From contig NZ_CP107780.1 of the NCBI RefSeq assembly GCF_036345175.1, positions 5,828,001-5,892,000 on the forward strand: DNA of 64,000 nucleotides, written 5' to 3'. Under the pieces are notes generated by a model that saw only the letters and a program-made list of their open reading frames with translations, was not told the DNA's origin and searched no databases. The stretch's first letter is position 1. Each line of letters starts with the position of its first letter. Shown here piece by piece: positions 1 to 8,289 of this stretch. Source of the stretch: Streptomyces sp. NBC_00576. Its GTDB lineage: Bacteria; Actinomycetota; Actinomycetes; Streptomycetales; Streptomycetaceae. The position numbers were made by a program, and so were the translations under genes.

Positions 1-417
1 GTCGCCAGGAACGGCAAGCGCGTACCCGTCGCCGTCTCGGCGCTGGAGAACGCGAAGATCACCGACATGTGCCAGTCCGTTCCGGTGGACATTCCCGTGC
101 TCGGGACCTACACGATGACGCTCAAGGCCGGCGGATCGGGTACGGCTGTCAAGGCCAAGGACCTGTACATCGACATGACCGACCTCCAGGCCAAGTCCGG
201 CACCTTCAGGAACGTCGACATCGGCGTCGCCACCGGCTCCATCACGAAGGGCCAGGTCAACCCCAAGGATCACGTCGATCCCGACGGCTACGCCCAGCAG
301 GCGGACTCGATCGAGATCATCGACGCCCACCAGAGGGTCTGGGCCACTTCTGCCGGGACGTTCGAACTGGCGGGCCTGCACATGGGCATCGTGGCCGGCC
401 GCGACGACTGCTTCTGA
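1..417 (+). CDS. DUF6230 family protein, 3' part only
   Basis: The reading frame is open from the first base, so the gene begins before the window and only the last 138 codons are seen. The visible part is a soluble beta-rich domain ending in a cysteine-containing tail (GRDDCF). I recognise the family as DUF6230, which in Streptomyces is normally followed by a DUF6114 membrane protein, exactly as here (46 bases later). Its biochemical role is unknown. Position next to a membrane partner suggests an envelope-associated or exported protein, but the N-terminus that would show a signal peptide is missing. Confidence 0.75.
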   Translation, partial: VARNGKRVPVAVSALENAKITDMCQSVPVDIPVLGTYTMTLKAGGSGTAVKAKDLYIDMTDLQAKSGTFRNVDIGVATGSITKGQVNPKDHVDPDGYAQQADSIEIIDAHQRVWATSAGTFELAGLHMGIVAGRDDCF

Positions 418-463
418 TCACGTCCCAACCTCCTCCGCCCGCTGACGATTTGGGAACCTCCAC

Positions 464-925
464 ATGACGAGTGCCGGCGCACCCGCGCACCCCCGCAGTG
501 GCAGCGGCTTCGCCCGTGTTCGCCGGGACTTCCGGTACTGGCGGCGCACCCGCCCCTTCTGGGCGGGCCTGCTGGTGATCCTTGCCGCCGCGCCGATCAT
601 CTACTTCCCGTACTTCAACCTCTCCCTGGGCGCCCTGTCCGTGGCGATGTCCACCACCGCGGGGGCGGGATCCCTGGTCATCGGCCTGACGTTGATCGTC
701 CTCGGCGGACTTCTGTGGTTCCAGCCGGTCATCAGGTTCTTCGCCGGATGCGTGGCCGTCTTCCTCGGTGTGCTGGCGCTGCCCATCTCCAACTTCGGCG
801 GATTCTTCGTCGGCACGCTGTGCGCGGCCACGGGTGGACTTCTGGCCCTGGCGTGGGGCCCGGTGAACGCGTCCGGCGACACCTCCGACGACACCGAGGA
901 GCCGTCGGGGAGGGCCGGAGAATGA
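464..925 (+). CDS. DUF6114 domain membrane protein
   Basis: The 153-residue product has about four hydrophobic helices (roughly residues 34-52, 56-75, 80-95 and 100-125), a basic N-terminus (RRDFRYWRRTRPFWAG) and an acidic tail. The pairing with an upstream DUF6230 gene and the RR-FW-G entry into the first helix fit DUF6114. Its stop overlaps the next start as ATGA, so all three genes look like one transcript. The function is unknown; it may anchor or export the neighbouring proteins. Confidence 0.75.
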   Translation: MTSAGAPAHPRSGSGFARVRRDFRYWRRTRPFWAGLLVILAAAPIIYFPYFNLSLGALSVAMSTTAGAGSLVIGLTLIVLGGLLWFQPVIRFFAGCVAVFLGVLALPISNFGGFFVGTLCAATGGLLALAWGPVNASGDTSDDTEEPSGRAGE

Positions 926-2151
926 CCAACCAGTCGCCAGACCTCCGCGGCGAGGCCGTAGGACCCGACTGTGCCCGGCCGACGAGAGGCCGCCACGCCG
1001 TTCCCCGTACGTCCGCGCTGACCCGCCTGCGCCTGCCGCTCGGGAGGGCTCTCGCACTGACCGCGCTGCCGACCGTCCTCGTCCTGGGAAGTCAGCGTCC
1101 GCCCACGGTCGACACGGGCGCCACTGCGGCCCATACCGCTCGCGCAGAGGCGCCCGGCGACGGCGTCGACTGTGCCCGCCCCGACAACACGGCACCTCCT
1201 GCCACGCCACCTCCTGCCACGGCACCCACTCCTTCCGCTGCTCCCAGCACACCAAGTGCCCCCGCGAGCGGTGAGCCGGTCATACCGTCGGAGCACCCGG
1301 CCGACGAGGAAACAGACCTTGCCCCGGCTCCGCCTGTAGCCCCGGCCCCGGCTGCAGCCCCGGCGCCGACCGCCTCACCGAGCGCGACCACTGCCACCAC
1401 CGGCCTTGCCGACATCCTCGGCTCCCTCTTCCAGGGCGACACCGAGCAGCAGAGTCCGGCACCCGACACGAGCCCCTCGCCGAGCCTGGCCGCGCCGACG
1501 CCGACGCCAACAGCGACGGCGACGGCCGCGGAACCATCCGACCCGCCACCGGCCGCACCGCACGCGTCACCCACCCCGGGCCGTAGGACCACTGAGCCGG
1601 CATCCCGATCGGCGCCCGCCACCGGGGCGGCCCGCACCTGTGACATCAGCGATCTCAAGGCGCCCGAGGATACGAGCGCCGGTCGATTCGCCGCCGAGTC
1701 CTGGAACATGAAGGGCAGCCGCCTCGAACTACGCGACCTCGTCTTCGGCGGCGTGGTGACCGTGGACACGGCCGCCGGGCCCAAGCGGGTGCTCAAGTTC
1801 TCCGCGGCGACGGTCACGATCCGCGACCTCAAGATGGCGGTGCCCGACGGCCCGCAGATCCAGCACATCGACGGAGCGCCCCGCTCGACGTCCACTCTGC
1901 GGGGCGCCGGCATCACCATGTACGTCGAGAGCCTGACGGGCACTCTCTCAGGCGTCGAAGGCATTCCCCTGCCCCCGGTCCTTCGCCTCCACCTCACGCC
2001 CGACACCGTCCCGGAGTGGCTCTACGACACGCTCGGGAAACTGGGCCTCAAGCTCCGACTCGGCCTGGACGACGCCGACATCGACCAGGCGGGACAGACA
2101 GGTGGAGAGCTCGTCGTCCCAGGGATCCACGGGTACGGAACGCCCCGGTGA
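922..2151 (+). CDS. exported Pro/Ala/Thr-rich protein with a C-terminal DUF6230-neighbourhood domain
   Basis: The start at 922 is chosen because it overlaps the previous stop (ATGA); 409 residues. A basic leader followed by a hydrophobic segment (about residues 36-58, LGRALALTALPTVLVLG) looks like a signal or anchor. Next comes a low-complexity linker of Pro, Ala, Thr and Ser (about residues 85-240), then a compact domain starting near CDISDLKAPEDT. That C-terminal domain resembles the upstream DUF6230 protein in style (beta strands, repeated TVTIRDLK-like strands) but I do not recognise a named family. The linker is typical of a wall-spanning spacer. The function is unknown. Confidence 0.65.
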   Translation: MTNQSPDLRGEAVGPDCARPTRGRHAVPRTSALTRLRLPLGRALALTALPTVLVLGSQRPPTVDTGATAAHTARAEAPGDGVDCARPDNTAPPATPPPATAPTPSAAPSTPSAPASGEPVIPSEHPADEETDLAPAPPVAPAPAAAPAPTASPSATTATTGLADILGSLFQGDTEQQSPAPDTSPSPSLAAPTPTPTATATAAEPSDPPPAAPHASPTPGRRTTEPASRSAPATGAARTCDISDLKAPEDTSAGRFAAESWNMKGSRLELRDLVFGGVVTVDTAAGPKRVLKFSAATVTIRDLKMAVPDGPQIQHIDGAPRSTSTLRGAGITMYVESLTGTLSGVEGIPLPPVLRLHLTPDTVPEWLYDTLGKLGLKLRLGLDDADIDQAGQTGGELVVPGIHGYGTPR

Positions 2152-2182
2152 AGCCGGGCAACCCTGGCGGGCTTGCGTCGGA

Positions 2183-2221
2183 AAACCGATCGGTTTACCT
2201 TAGTTGAAACCGATCGGTTTC
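2183..2221. promoter_or_regulatory. tandem palindromic operators before the SDR gene
   Basis: Two perfect palindromes AAACCGATCGGTTT lie at 2183-2196 and 2207-2220, 24 bp start to start. The second extends to GAAACCGATCGGTTTC (2206-2221). They sit 20-60 bp before the SDR start at 2242, where a repressor would block transcription. Length and symmetry suit a TetR-family dimer. The same 14-mer occurs twice more at 13109-13153 in front of another SDR gene. Confidence 0.8.
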
Positions 2222-2241
2222 TCATTCTTCTGGAGGCAGTC

Positions 2242-2943
2242 ATGACCGCTCTGAAGGGCGCCAACGTGTTCGTCACCGGCGGCAGCCGAGGCATAGGCAA
2301 GGCGCTGGTGGAAGAGCTGTACGCGCGCGGCGCGGCCAAGGTGTACGCCACGGCCCGCGACCCGCGCACCGTGACGCACCCCGACGCCGTCCCGGTGGCG
2401 CTGGAGGTCACCGACCCGGCCTCCGTGGTAGCCGCCGCCGCGCAGGCGCAAGACGTGACCGTGCTGATCAACAACGCCGGTGGCTCGGTCGGCGCGTCCT
2501 TCCTCGACTCCCCGGTGGACGACGTGCGCAGGGAGTTCGAGACCAACTTCTACGGCCCGCTGCTTCTCGCCCGCGCCTTCGTGCCGGTCATCGAGCGCAA
2601 CGGCGGCGGCCACCTCCTCAACGTGCACTCCGCGCTCTCCTGGATCGCGCTCCGCGGCTCCTACAGCGCATCCAAGGCCGCTCTGTGGTCGCAGACCAAC
2701 TCCCTGCGCCTGGAGCTGCAACCGCGCGGCATCGCTGTCACCGGACTGCACGTGGGATACGTGGACACGGACCTGACGGTGGGCGTCGACGCGCCCAAGT
2801 CCGACCCGCGTGACGTCGCCGCACTCGCCCTCGACGGTGTCGAGACGGGAGCGTACGAGGTGCTCGCGGACGACATCTCACAGCAGGTCAAGGCGGGCCT
2901 GGCCGGGGATTTGGCAGGGCTGTACGCCCAACTGGCCAAGTAG
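2242..2943 (+). CDS. SDR family oxidoreductase
   Basis: This is a short-chain dehydrogenase of 233 residues with an NAD(P)-binding Rossmann fold. The cofactor loop is TGGSRGIG near residue 12, the structural NNAG motif is near residue 77, and the catalytic residues are Ser (HSALSW) and YSASK. The ATG at 2242 is preferred because GGAGG lies 6 bases before it; an upstream in-frame start would run through the operators. The Arg in TARDPR after beta-2 suggests NADPH preference. The gene is alone behind two palindromic operators and is probably TetR-controlled and ligand-induced. The substrate cannot be told from sequence. Confidence 0.88.
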   Translation: MTALKGANVFVTGGSRGIGKALVEELYARGAAKVYATARDPRTVTHPDAVPVALEVTDPASVVAAAAQAQDVTVLINNAGGSVGASFLDSPVDDVRREFETNFYGPLLLARAFVPVIERNGGGHLLNVHSALSWIALRGSYSASKAALWSQTNSLRLELQPRGIAVTGLHVGYVDTDLTVGVDAPKSDPRDVAALALDGVETGAYEVLADDISQQVKAGLAGDLAGLYAQLAK

Positions 2944-2969
2944 GACAGAGAGCCGGCGAGTTCAGACAG

Positions 2970-3044
2970 GTGTCGAAGGCCGGCCACTTCATCGCCCTGG
3001 AACGGCCCGACGTGCCGACCGAGCTGTTGACCGCGGCGGCGTGA
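2970..3044 (+). pseudogene. relic of an alpha/beta-hydrolase C-terminus
   Basis: A 24-residue open stretch (KAGHFIALERPD) matches the catalytic-His end of epoxide-hydrolase-like alpha/beta hydrolases, where GGHF-A-E-P precedes the last helix. There is no upstream body of the enzyme. It lies between the SDR gene and a 43-codon ORF and is best read as a leftover from a deletion. Confidence 0.4.
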
Positions 3045-3084
3045 GCGCCCCGAGGCCACTGGGACCACACCTGAGGAGCAGTAC

Positions 3085-3216
3085 ATGACGGAAATCCGGA
3101 CCGAGGTCGCCGAAGAGGCCGCGACCACGGCCCGAGTGGCCCGCCAGCAGGTCTTCCACGACCCCGCCCGGCCGTCCCGCATCGTCCTGCCCGTGGTGGG
3201 TGTGGTTCCGGCCTGA
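3085..3216 (+). CDS. small ORF of 43 residues, possibly a truncated gene
   Basis: The ATG is preceded by a good ribosome site (TGAGGAG, 6 bases upstream). The product starts MTEIRTEVAEEAATTARVAR and ends PVVGVVPA. It is polar and helical, then a short hydrophobic end. I do not recognise it. The strong ribosome site and abrupt end suggest either a genuine small protein or the first part of a deleted gene. From 3217 to 3327 I see nothing else. Confidence 0.3.
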   Translation: MTEIRTEVAEEAATTARVARQQVFHDPARPSRIVLPVVGVVPA

Positions 3217-3327
3217 CGGAAAGCGGTGGGAGGGCCTGCCGACTCGTCGCGTCGGCAGGCAAGGGCGCCGAAGCGGTCGCGTCGGCTTCGGCGGAGAGCG
3301 GGACCAGGGGGATCCGGGCCCTCGTGG

Positions 3328-3972
3328 TCAGGGCTGATCGCTGATGGCTCGGTAGGCCGCGATGTACAGGGTGTGGCACAGGTCGACCAGTTCATCGACG
3401 GTGGCGTTCTGGTGGCCGAGGGTCCAGTCCACGAGGAGTTCGTTGACTCCGCCGACGAGGCTCATCGCGGTCATGGTGAGCCGACTGGAGGGGGTTTCCG
3501 GGCCGCCAGGGAGTGGTCCGACGACGGCGGCGACCATCGCGGCGAATTCGTGCAGGACCTCACGGCGGCGTACTTCGAGACGGGGGCTGGCGCCCACGAC
3601 CTCGATGAGCACCAGGCGGGCCATGCGGGCGTCGCCGGCCAGTGTGCGGATGAACACCTCCAGGCCGGCGCGTAGTTGGGCGTCGACATCGGGTGCGGCG
3701 GCGGCTGCGGCCTGCGCGGTTTCGGCGCTGATCGTCGCGATCAGCTCGTTGTAGACCCCGGCGAGAAGGTCTTCGCGGTCGCGGAACGACTCGTAGAAGT
3801 AGCGCTCGGTCAGTCCGGCATGCGAGCACACCTGCTTGACGGAGACCGAGGCGTATCCGACCGTGCCGAACAGGTCGAGGCCCGCCTGGATGAGGCGGGT
3901 GCGGCGCTCCTGCCGGCGTTGCGCTGCGTCGCGTCCGCCGTAGCGCCGCCCGGCGGTCTGTGTGCCGGTCAT
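3328..3972 (-). CDS. TetR family transcriptional repressor
   Basis: The product has 214 residues with an N-terminal TetR helix-turn-helix (RTRLIQAGLDLFGTVGYASV, then VKQVCSHAGLTERYFYESF, about residues 20-66) and a helical ligand-binding C-terminal domain. The ATG at 3972 follows AAGGGG and avoids reading through the operators. It is divergent from the catabolic operon starting at 4125, with two TGACA-N8-TGTCA operators between them. Autoregulation and control of the operon are the natural inference. The inducer is probably a substrate or CoA/lipid intermediate of that operon. Confidence 0.88.
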   Translation of the reverse strand: MTGTQTAGRRYGGRDAAQRRQERRTRLIQAGLDLFGTVGYASVSVKQVCSHAGLTERYFYESFRDREDLLAGVYNELIATISAETAQAAAAAAPDVDAQLRAGLEVFIRTLAGDARMARLVLIEVVGASPRLEVRRREVLHEFAAMVAAVVGPLPGGPETPSSRLTMTAMSLVGGVNELLVDWTLGHQNATVDELVDLCHTLYIAAYRAISDQP

Positions 3973-4010
3973 TTTTCCCCTTCGCAGAGGTGTTGACACC
4001 GGTGTGCTCC

Positions 4011-4057
4011 GAACTGACACTCTAGCTTGTCAGTTCATCTGACATGGCATCGTGTCA
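4011..4057. promoter_or_regulatory. pair of TetR operators between the regulator and the catabolic operon
   Basis: Two copies of TGACA-N8-TGTCA lie at 4015-4032 and 4040-4057, 25 bp apart start to start. The first is extended to GAACTGACA...TGTCAGTTC (4011-4036). They occupy the divergent promoter region, and both sit upstream of the GTG start at 4125. The sequence differs from the AAACCGATCGGTTT operators, so a different repressor reads it, most simply the adjacent TetR. Confidence 0.7.
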
Positions 4058-4124
4058 GAAATGCGTGGGGGCCGCCTGCCGCTCGGCGGTCCGCTCGTGC
4101 CCAGGGCAAGGAAGGGGCTCGACC

Positions 4125-5042
4125 GTGGCAGCACCGCCCAGGAATCCGTACACGTTCAGCCGAAGAGAGCGCGACCGCGACAGGCTCTCCCGTACACAAC
4201 CGCTGACCGGCCGAGTGATCGCGGTCACCGGCGCGGGCCGCGGAATCGGGCGTGCCGTCGCAGCCCGGCTCGCCGCGGCCGGAGCCGCCGTGGCGATCGG
4301 CGATCTCGACGCGGAGCTCGCCAGGGAGACGGCCGGCGCCATCGGCGCGCATCCCGGTGGCCGACTGCTCGGGCTGTCTCTCGACGTCACCGACACACCG
4401 TCCTGCGAAGACTTCCTGCGCACCGTCGAGACCGAGCTGGGGCCGATCGACGTACTGATCAACAACGCCGGAATCATGTGGGTGGGCCCCTTCGAGGAGG
4501 AACCGGAGGAAGCCGCCCTGCGCCAGTTCGACGTCAACGTCCACGGCGTACTGCGCGGGATGAAACTCGTGATCCCGGGGATGCGGAAACGCGGTCGCGG
4601 CCACGTGGTGAACATCGCCTCCGCCGCCAGCAAGGTCGCCCCGGCCGGCGAGGCGACCTACGCGGCGACGAAGCACGCCCTCCACGGCTACAGCACAGCC
4701 GTCCGCGCCGAACTGCGCGGCACCGGCGTGCACGTGTCCCTGGTGATGCCCGGCGTCGTGGACACCGAGCTGGCCGTGGGCACCGCGACCGGCCCCACCC
4801 GACGCCTGACGACGGACCAGGTGGCCGACGCGGTGCTCGACGTCGTGCTGCGCCCGCGGTTCGAGGTCTTCGTCCCCCGCGAGATAGCCGCCCTGACCCG
4901 GTTGGCCGCGCTGCTGCCGGGCCGTGCCCGCGACGCCCTGCATCACCTCCTTGTCCCCGACCAGCTCGCCGCCCTGTCCGACAGGTCGGTCCGCGCGGCC
5001 TACGAGCAGCGCACCCGCACCGCCCGCCTGCCCGAAGGATGA
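4125..5042 (+). CDS. SDR family oxidoreductase, first gene of the catabolic operon
   Basis: The GTG at 4125 is chosen because GAAGGGG precedes it by about 7 bases; the in-frame ATG at 4044 lies inside an operator. The 305-residue protein has the cofactor loop TGAGRGIG, the NNAG motif, Ser in NIASAAS and catalytic YAATK. The C-terminal extension to about residue 300 (PRFEVFVPREIAALTRLAALLPG) is the type seen in classical SDRs acting on lipophilic substrates. It is the first of five closely packed genes. It likely oxidises or reduces an alcohol/ketone intermediate. Confidence 0.87.
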   Translation: MAAPPRNPYTFSRRERDRDRLSRTQPLTGRVIAVTGAGRGIGRAVAARLAAAGAAVAIGDLDAELARETAGAIGAHPGGRLLGLSLDVTDTPSCEDFLRTVETELGPIDVLINNAGIMWVGPFEEEPEEAALRQFDVNVHGVLRGMKLVIPGMRKRGRGHVVNIASAASKVAPAGEATYAATKHALHGYSTAVRAELRGTGVHVSLVMPGVVDTELAVGTATGPTRRLTTDQVADAVLDVVLRPRFEVFVPREIAALTRLAALLPGRARDALHHLLVPDQLAALSDRSVRAAYEQRTRTARLPEG

Positions 5043-5046
5043 GCCC

Positions 5047-6207
5047 GTGACCACCACGCCCAAGCCGGCGCCCAGCGCGAAGAAGGCCCAGGACATGGCC
5101 CAGGACAAGGCCCAGGACGCCGCCGCTCCGCGTCCCATCCCCGAGTTCGAGGGTGTCCACGACGTATGGCCCCGCGGTGACCGGCTGCGCGCCGTGCGCG
5201 GCGCCGCGGCCGCCTACCGTGAGCGGTTCGTCCAGCAGGGCCGCATCCACGCCGTCCGCAGTTTCGACATCGCCGCCGCCCCGTACCCGACCCGGTTCGG
5301 CTTCCACGGCGCCGCGCTCGCCGTCAACCCGTTCGTGAGCATCGTCAACCGGATGCTCGTCGTGCAGTTCGACGGCTTCGACGGTGAGCCGAAAACACTG
5401 GTGTGGGAGCCGACCGTCGCCGCCGGAACGGCTCAAGCGCCGTTCTACGCCCAGCTCAAGCGGCTGGCGGGGGACTTTCTCACCGACCACGTCTTCGCCC
5501 GCTTCTACCAGGACCCGAACACCGTCCTGCCCTCCTGCGGTCTGCGACCCGAGGACGTGGACTTCGTCAGCTTCGATCATCTGCACGTCCAGGACGTGCG
5601 CATGATCATGGGAAGTACCAGCACGATTCCGGGCGAACAGGCGCCCCGCGAAGCGCTGTTCCCGCGCGCCCGGTTGCTGGTGCACCGCAGGGAGCTGGGC
5701 ACCTTCGAATCGATGCATCCGATGCAGTGGGCCTGGTACGTCGACGGAGGCATGGACGGGGTACCGCCCGAGCGCGTCACCGCCTTCGACGGCGATATCG
5801 AACTCGGCGTCGGCGTCAGCCTGTTGTGGACCCCCGGCCATACGGACGGCAACCACTCCCTGGTGCTGAACACCCCCGACGGGGTGTGGGTGTCCTCCGA
5901 GAACGGCATCTCGGCCGACAACTGGCAGCCCGAGCTCTCCCGTATCCCCGGGGTGCGCCGCCACGCCGCGTTCTACGGCCATGAGGTGGTCCCCAACGCC
6001 AACACCCTGGAGGACTCTCTCGACCAGTACGACTCCATGGTCAAGGAGAAGACCCTCGCCGACCCCAGCCGGCGCGATCCGCGCTGGCTGCAGATCCTGC
6101 CCTCCTCGGAACTGGCCCCCTTCAAGCGGCAGTGGCCGGTGCTGCCCAGCTTCTTCCACGGCGGCCTGAACTACGGCGAACTGACGCCTGCCAGTGGTGG
6201 CCGATGA
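5047..6207 (+). CDS. MBL-fold metallo-hydrolase
   Basis: The GTG at 5047 follows GAAGGATGAG and lies 4 bases after the previous stop; 386 residues. The metallo-beta-lactamase metal motif is present as HLHVQD (H178, H180, D183). The third metal His is in PGHTDGNHS (H265, H270). The N-terminus has a run of Lys/Ala/Gln (AKKAQDMAQDKAQD) that looks disordered. The family hydrolyses esters, lactones or thioesters using one or two metal ions. In this operon a lactone or ester product of an oxygenation step is a plausible substrate (inference). The stop overlaps the next start as ATGA. Confidence 0.82.
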   Translation: MTTTPKPAPSAKKAQDMAQDKAQDAAAPRPIPEFEGVHDVWPRGDRLRAVRGAAAAYRERFVQQGRIHAVRSFDIAAAPYPTRFGFHGAALAVNPFVSIVNRMLVVQFDGFDGEPKTLVWEPTVAAGTAQAPFYAQLKRLAGDFLTDHVFARFYQDPNTVLPSCGLRPEDVDFVSFDHLHVQDVRMIMGSTSTIPGEQAPREALFPRARLLVHRRELGTFESMHPMQWAWYVDGGMDGVPPERVTAFDGDIELGVGVSLLWTPGHTDGNHSLVLNTPDGVWVSSENGISADNWQPELSRIPGVRRHAAFYGHEVVPNANTLEDSLDQYDSMVKEKTLADPSRRDPRWLQILPSSELAPFKRQWPVLPSFFHGGLNYGELTPASGGR

Positions 6208-7193
6208 CCGGCCCGGCCGCCCGCCGAATCGCCGTGGGCAGCGTGGGCAGCGTGGGCAGCCTGGACGGCCTGGACGGCCTGGACGGCCTGGACGGCCTGG
6301 ACGGCGTGGAGTTGGCCGCCTATCAATGGGGAGCGTCCACGGCTCCTCCGGTGGTGCTGGTCCACGGCTACCCGGACACCAGCGCCGTGTGGCACCCCGT
6401 CGCCGAGCGCCTGGCCGACCGCTTCCATGTCACCGCCTTCGACGTGCGGGGAGCCGGTGCATCCCACCGGCCCAGGGGTCTGCGCGCCTACCGGATGTCC
6501 CGCCTGGAAGCCGACCTGGCGGCGGTTCTCGACGCCGTGAGCCCCGACCGCCCGGTGCACCTGGTCGGCCATGACTGGGGATCGATCCACTCCTGGGAGT
6601 CGGTCACCGGCACCCGCCTGGCCGGGCGGATCGCCTCGTTCACCTCCATCTCCGGACCCTGCCTGGACCACGTCGGCCACCTGATCCGGGCCCGCCTTCG
6701 GCCGCGGCATCCGGATCTGCCGAAGATGCTGCGGCAGGCCGCACGGTCCTGGTACATCGCCTACTTCCATTTCCCGCTCCTGCCCGCCCTGACCTGGCGA
6801 GCACTGGGACACCGCTGGCGCACCTTCCTCACCGGCTCCCAAGGCATGCCCGGGCACACCTCTTACCCCGCGCCGACGCTGGCCCGCGACGCCGTGTCCG
6901 GCACCGCGCTGTACCGCGCCAACATGCTGCCCCGCCTGCTGCGTCCCCGGGACCGGCCGACCACCGTCCCGGTTCAACTCATCGTCCCCACCCGCGACTT
7001 CTGCGTCACCCCGGTGCTGTCGTACGGAGTGGAGCACTGGACGGGCCGGATACAACGGCACCCGATCGACGCCGGGCACTGGGTACAGCTCAGCCACCCC
7101 GAGGAGATCGCGTCCCGGATCGCGGAATTCGCCAACCGCGTCGAAGACGACGGCTCTCTCCGCAGTCCGGACCACACCGCGCACCCGATCTGA
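6204..7193 (+). CDS. alpha/beta hydrolase, epoxide-hydrolase/dehalogenase-like
   Basis: The product has 329 residues. It shows the oxyanion motif VHGYPDTSAVW (about residues 53-63), the nucleophile elbow GHDWGS with Asp124, an acid in PTRDFCV and a catalytic His in DAGHWVQLSHPEE. An Asp rather than Ser nucleophile is the hallmark of epoxide hydrolases and haloalkane dehalogenases. Near the N-terminus are tandem coded repeats GSVGSVGS and five LDG units from 9-bp DNA repeats. The gene is translationally coupled to the MBL gene. An epoxide made by an oxygenase in the same operon would be a sensible substrate. Confidence 0.85.
   Translation: MTGPAARRIAVGSVGSVGSLDGLDGLDGLDGLDGVELAAYQWGASTAPPVVLVHGYPDTSAVWHPVAERLADRFHVTAFDVRGAGASHRPRGLRAYRMSRLEADLAAVLDAVSPDRPVHLVGHDWGSIHSWESVTGTRLAGRIASFTSISGPCLDHVGHLIRARLRPRHPDLPKMLRQAARSWYIAYFHFPLLPALTWRALGHRWRTFLTGSQGMPGHTSYPAPTLARDAVSGTALYRANMLPRLLRPRDRPTTVPVQLIVPTRDFCVTPVLSYGVEHWTGRIQRHPIDAGHWVQLSHPEEIASRIAEFANRVEDDGSLRSPDHTAHPI
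6234..6305 (+). repeat. in-frame 9-bp tandem repeats inside the alpha/beta hydrolase
   Basis: Three units of GTGGGCAGC (6234-6260) are followed at once by five units of CTGGACGGC (6261-6305). Each is 9 bp, so copy changes keep the frame and lengthen a Gly/Ser/Asp/Leu linker before the catalytic domain. The units are identical, which suggests recent slippage. Confidence 0.9.
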
Positions 7194-7314
7194 CAGCCAA
7201 CAGCCCAACAGCCCAACAGCCCAACAGCCCAACAGCCCAACAGCCCAACAGCCCAACAGCCCAACAGCCCAACAGCCCAGCAGTACTGGACGACTGCACG
7301 ACTGCACGACTGCC
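7194..7314. repeat. 8-bp tandem repeat between two operon genes
   Basis: Nine perfect copies of CAGCCCAA run from 7201 to 7272, with a 7-base degenerate copy before (7194-7200) and CAGCCCAG after (7273-7280). Two further copies of a different 8-mer, CGACTGCA, and a third ending in C lie at 7291-7314. The tract starts right after the hydrolase stop and ends about 60 bases before the next gene. The repeat shows no stem-loop, and it is not CRISPR because there are no spacers. Confidence 0.92.
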
Positions 7315-7377
7315 TGGCCGACGACTGCCTGAACGCCCCTTCGGACACACCGATCGCCGACGGAGGAGGAACCTGTC

Positions 7378-8289
7378 ATGTTCCGAGCCGCACATGCCCA
7401 CCTGCAACGTCCGTCCGAGCCCATCGACCACCACGACCTGGTGCTGCAACCCCGAGACGTCACTTTCGACTGGAGCACCACCCCGCTGCACTGGCTGCCG
7501 GGTGAGCCCTTCGCGACCCACACCTTCGACGTGCTCCACCTCATGCTCCCCGAGCTCGAACGCTGGTTCGTGCGCACCTTCGAGCAGGCACTGCCCCTGA
7601 TCACCGACGACCGGCTGCGCGAGGACGTACGCGGCTTCATCGGCCAGGAAGCGATGCACGCCGAGGCGCACCAGGAGGTCCTGGAGCACCTGCTCGCCAA
7701 GGGGCTGGACCCGGCTCCGTACACCCGGCAGTCCGAATGGATCTTCCGAAGGGTGCTCGGGGACCGGCCGGAGCTGACGCCGGCCGCCGCGCACACGCAC
7801 CTCCTCCAACGGCTCGCCCTCATAGCGGCCTTCGAGCACTTCACCGCGTACATGGGTCACTGGATTCTCAGCAACGGGCATCTGGACCAGGCCGGCGCGG
7901 ACCCCGCGATGCTCGATCTGTTCCGCTGGCACGGCGCGGAGGAGGTCGAACACCGTTCGGTCGCGTTCGACCTGCTGGTGCACCTCGATCCCCGGTACCG
8001 GCGCCGACTGGTCGGCATGCTCGTCACCGCTCCGGTGCTGATCCGGCTGTGGATTCGCGGAGTCCGCTTCCTGATGAGCGCCGACCCCGAACTGGACGAC
8101 CGGGTCAAGGTCCGCTTCCGCGACTACCAGGCCGCGGCCCGCAAGGACCTGTTGCCCCGGCCGGTCGCGTTCGCCCGCTCGGTGCTGCGCTACTTCCGCC
8201 CCGGCTACCACCCGACCCAGGAGGGCTCGACCCAGCAGGCGGTCGCCTACCTGGCGGCGTCCCCCGCTGCCCGGGCGGCCGCCCAATGA
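7378..8289 (+). CDS. ferritin-like metal-dependent protein (annotated elsewhere as metal-dependent hydrolase)
   Basis: The start is supported by GGAGGAGGAA 6 bases upstream; 303 residues. I recognise the PF10118-type metal-dependent hydrolase family. The carboxylates and histidines are spaced as in di-iron helical bundles: E61, then E91-x-x-H94 (GQEAMHAEAH), then E153 with H154 (FEHFTAYMGH), then E189-x-x-H192 (WHGAEEVEHRS). The rest is helical with an amphipathic C-terminal half. It is immediately followed, with ATGA overlap, by a PDR/VanB reductase that could supply electrons. A di-iron oxygenase or desaturase role is therefore at least as likely as hydrolysis (inference). Confidence 0.8.
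   Translation: MFRAAHAHLQRPSEPIDHHDLVLQPRDVTFDWSTTPLHWLPGEPFATHTFDVLHLMLPELERWFVRTFEQALPLITDDRLREDVRGFIGQEAMHAEAHQEVLEHLLAKGLDPAPYTRQSEWIFRRVLGDRPELTPAAAHTHLLQRLALIAAFEHFTAYMGHWILSNGHLDQAGADPAMLDLFRWHGAEEVEHRSVAFDLLVHLDPRYRRRLVGMLVTAPVLIRLWIRGVRFLMSADPELDDRVKVRFRDYQAAARKDLLPRPVAFARSVLRYFRPGYHPTQEGSTQQAVAYLAASPAARAAAQ

Noticed and set aside
7194..7314. Possible CRISPR because of many short repeats
   Set aside because: Units are 8 bp and directly adjacent with no spacers; no cas genes nearby.
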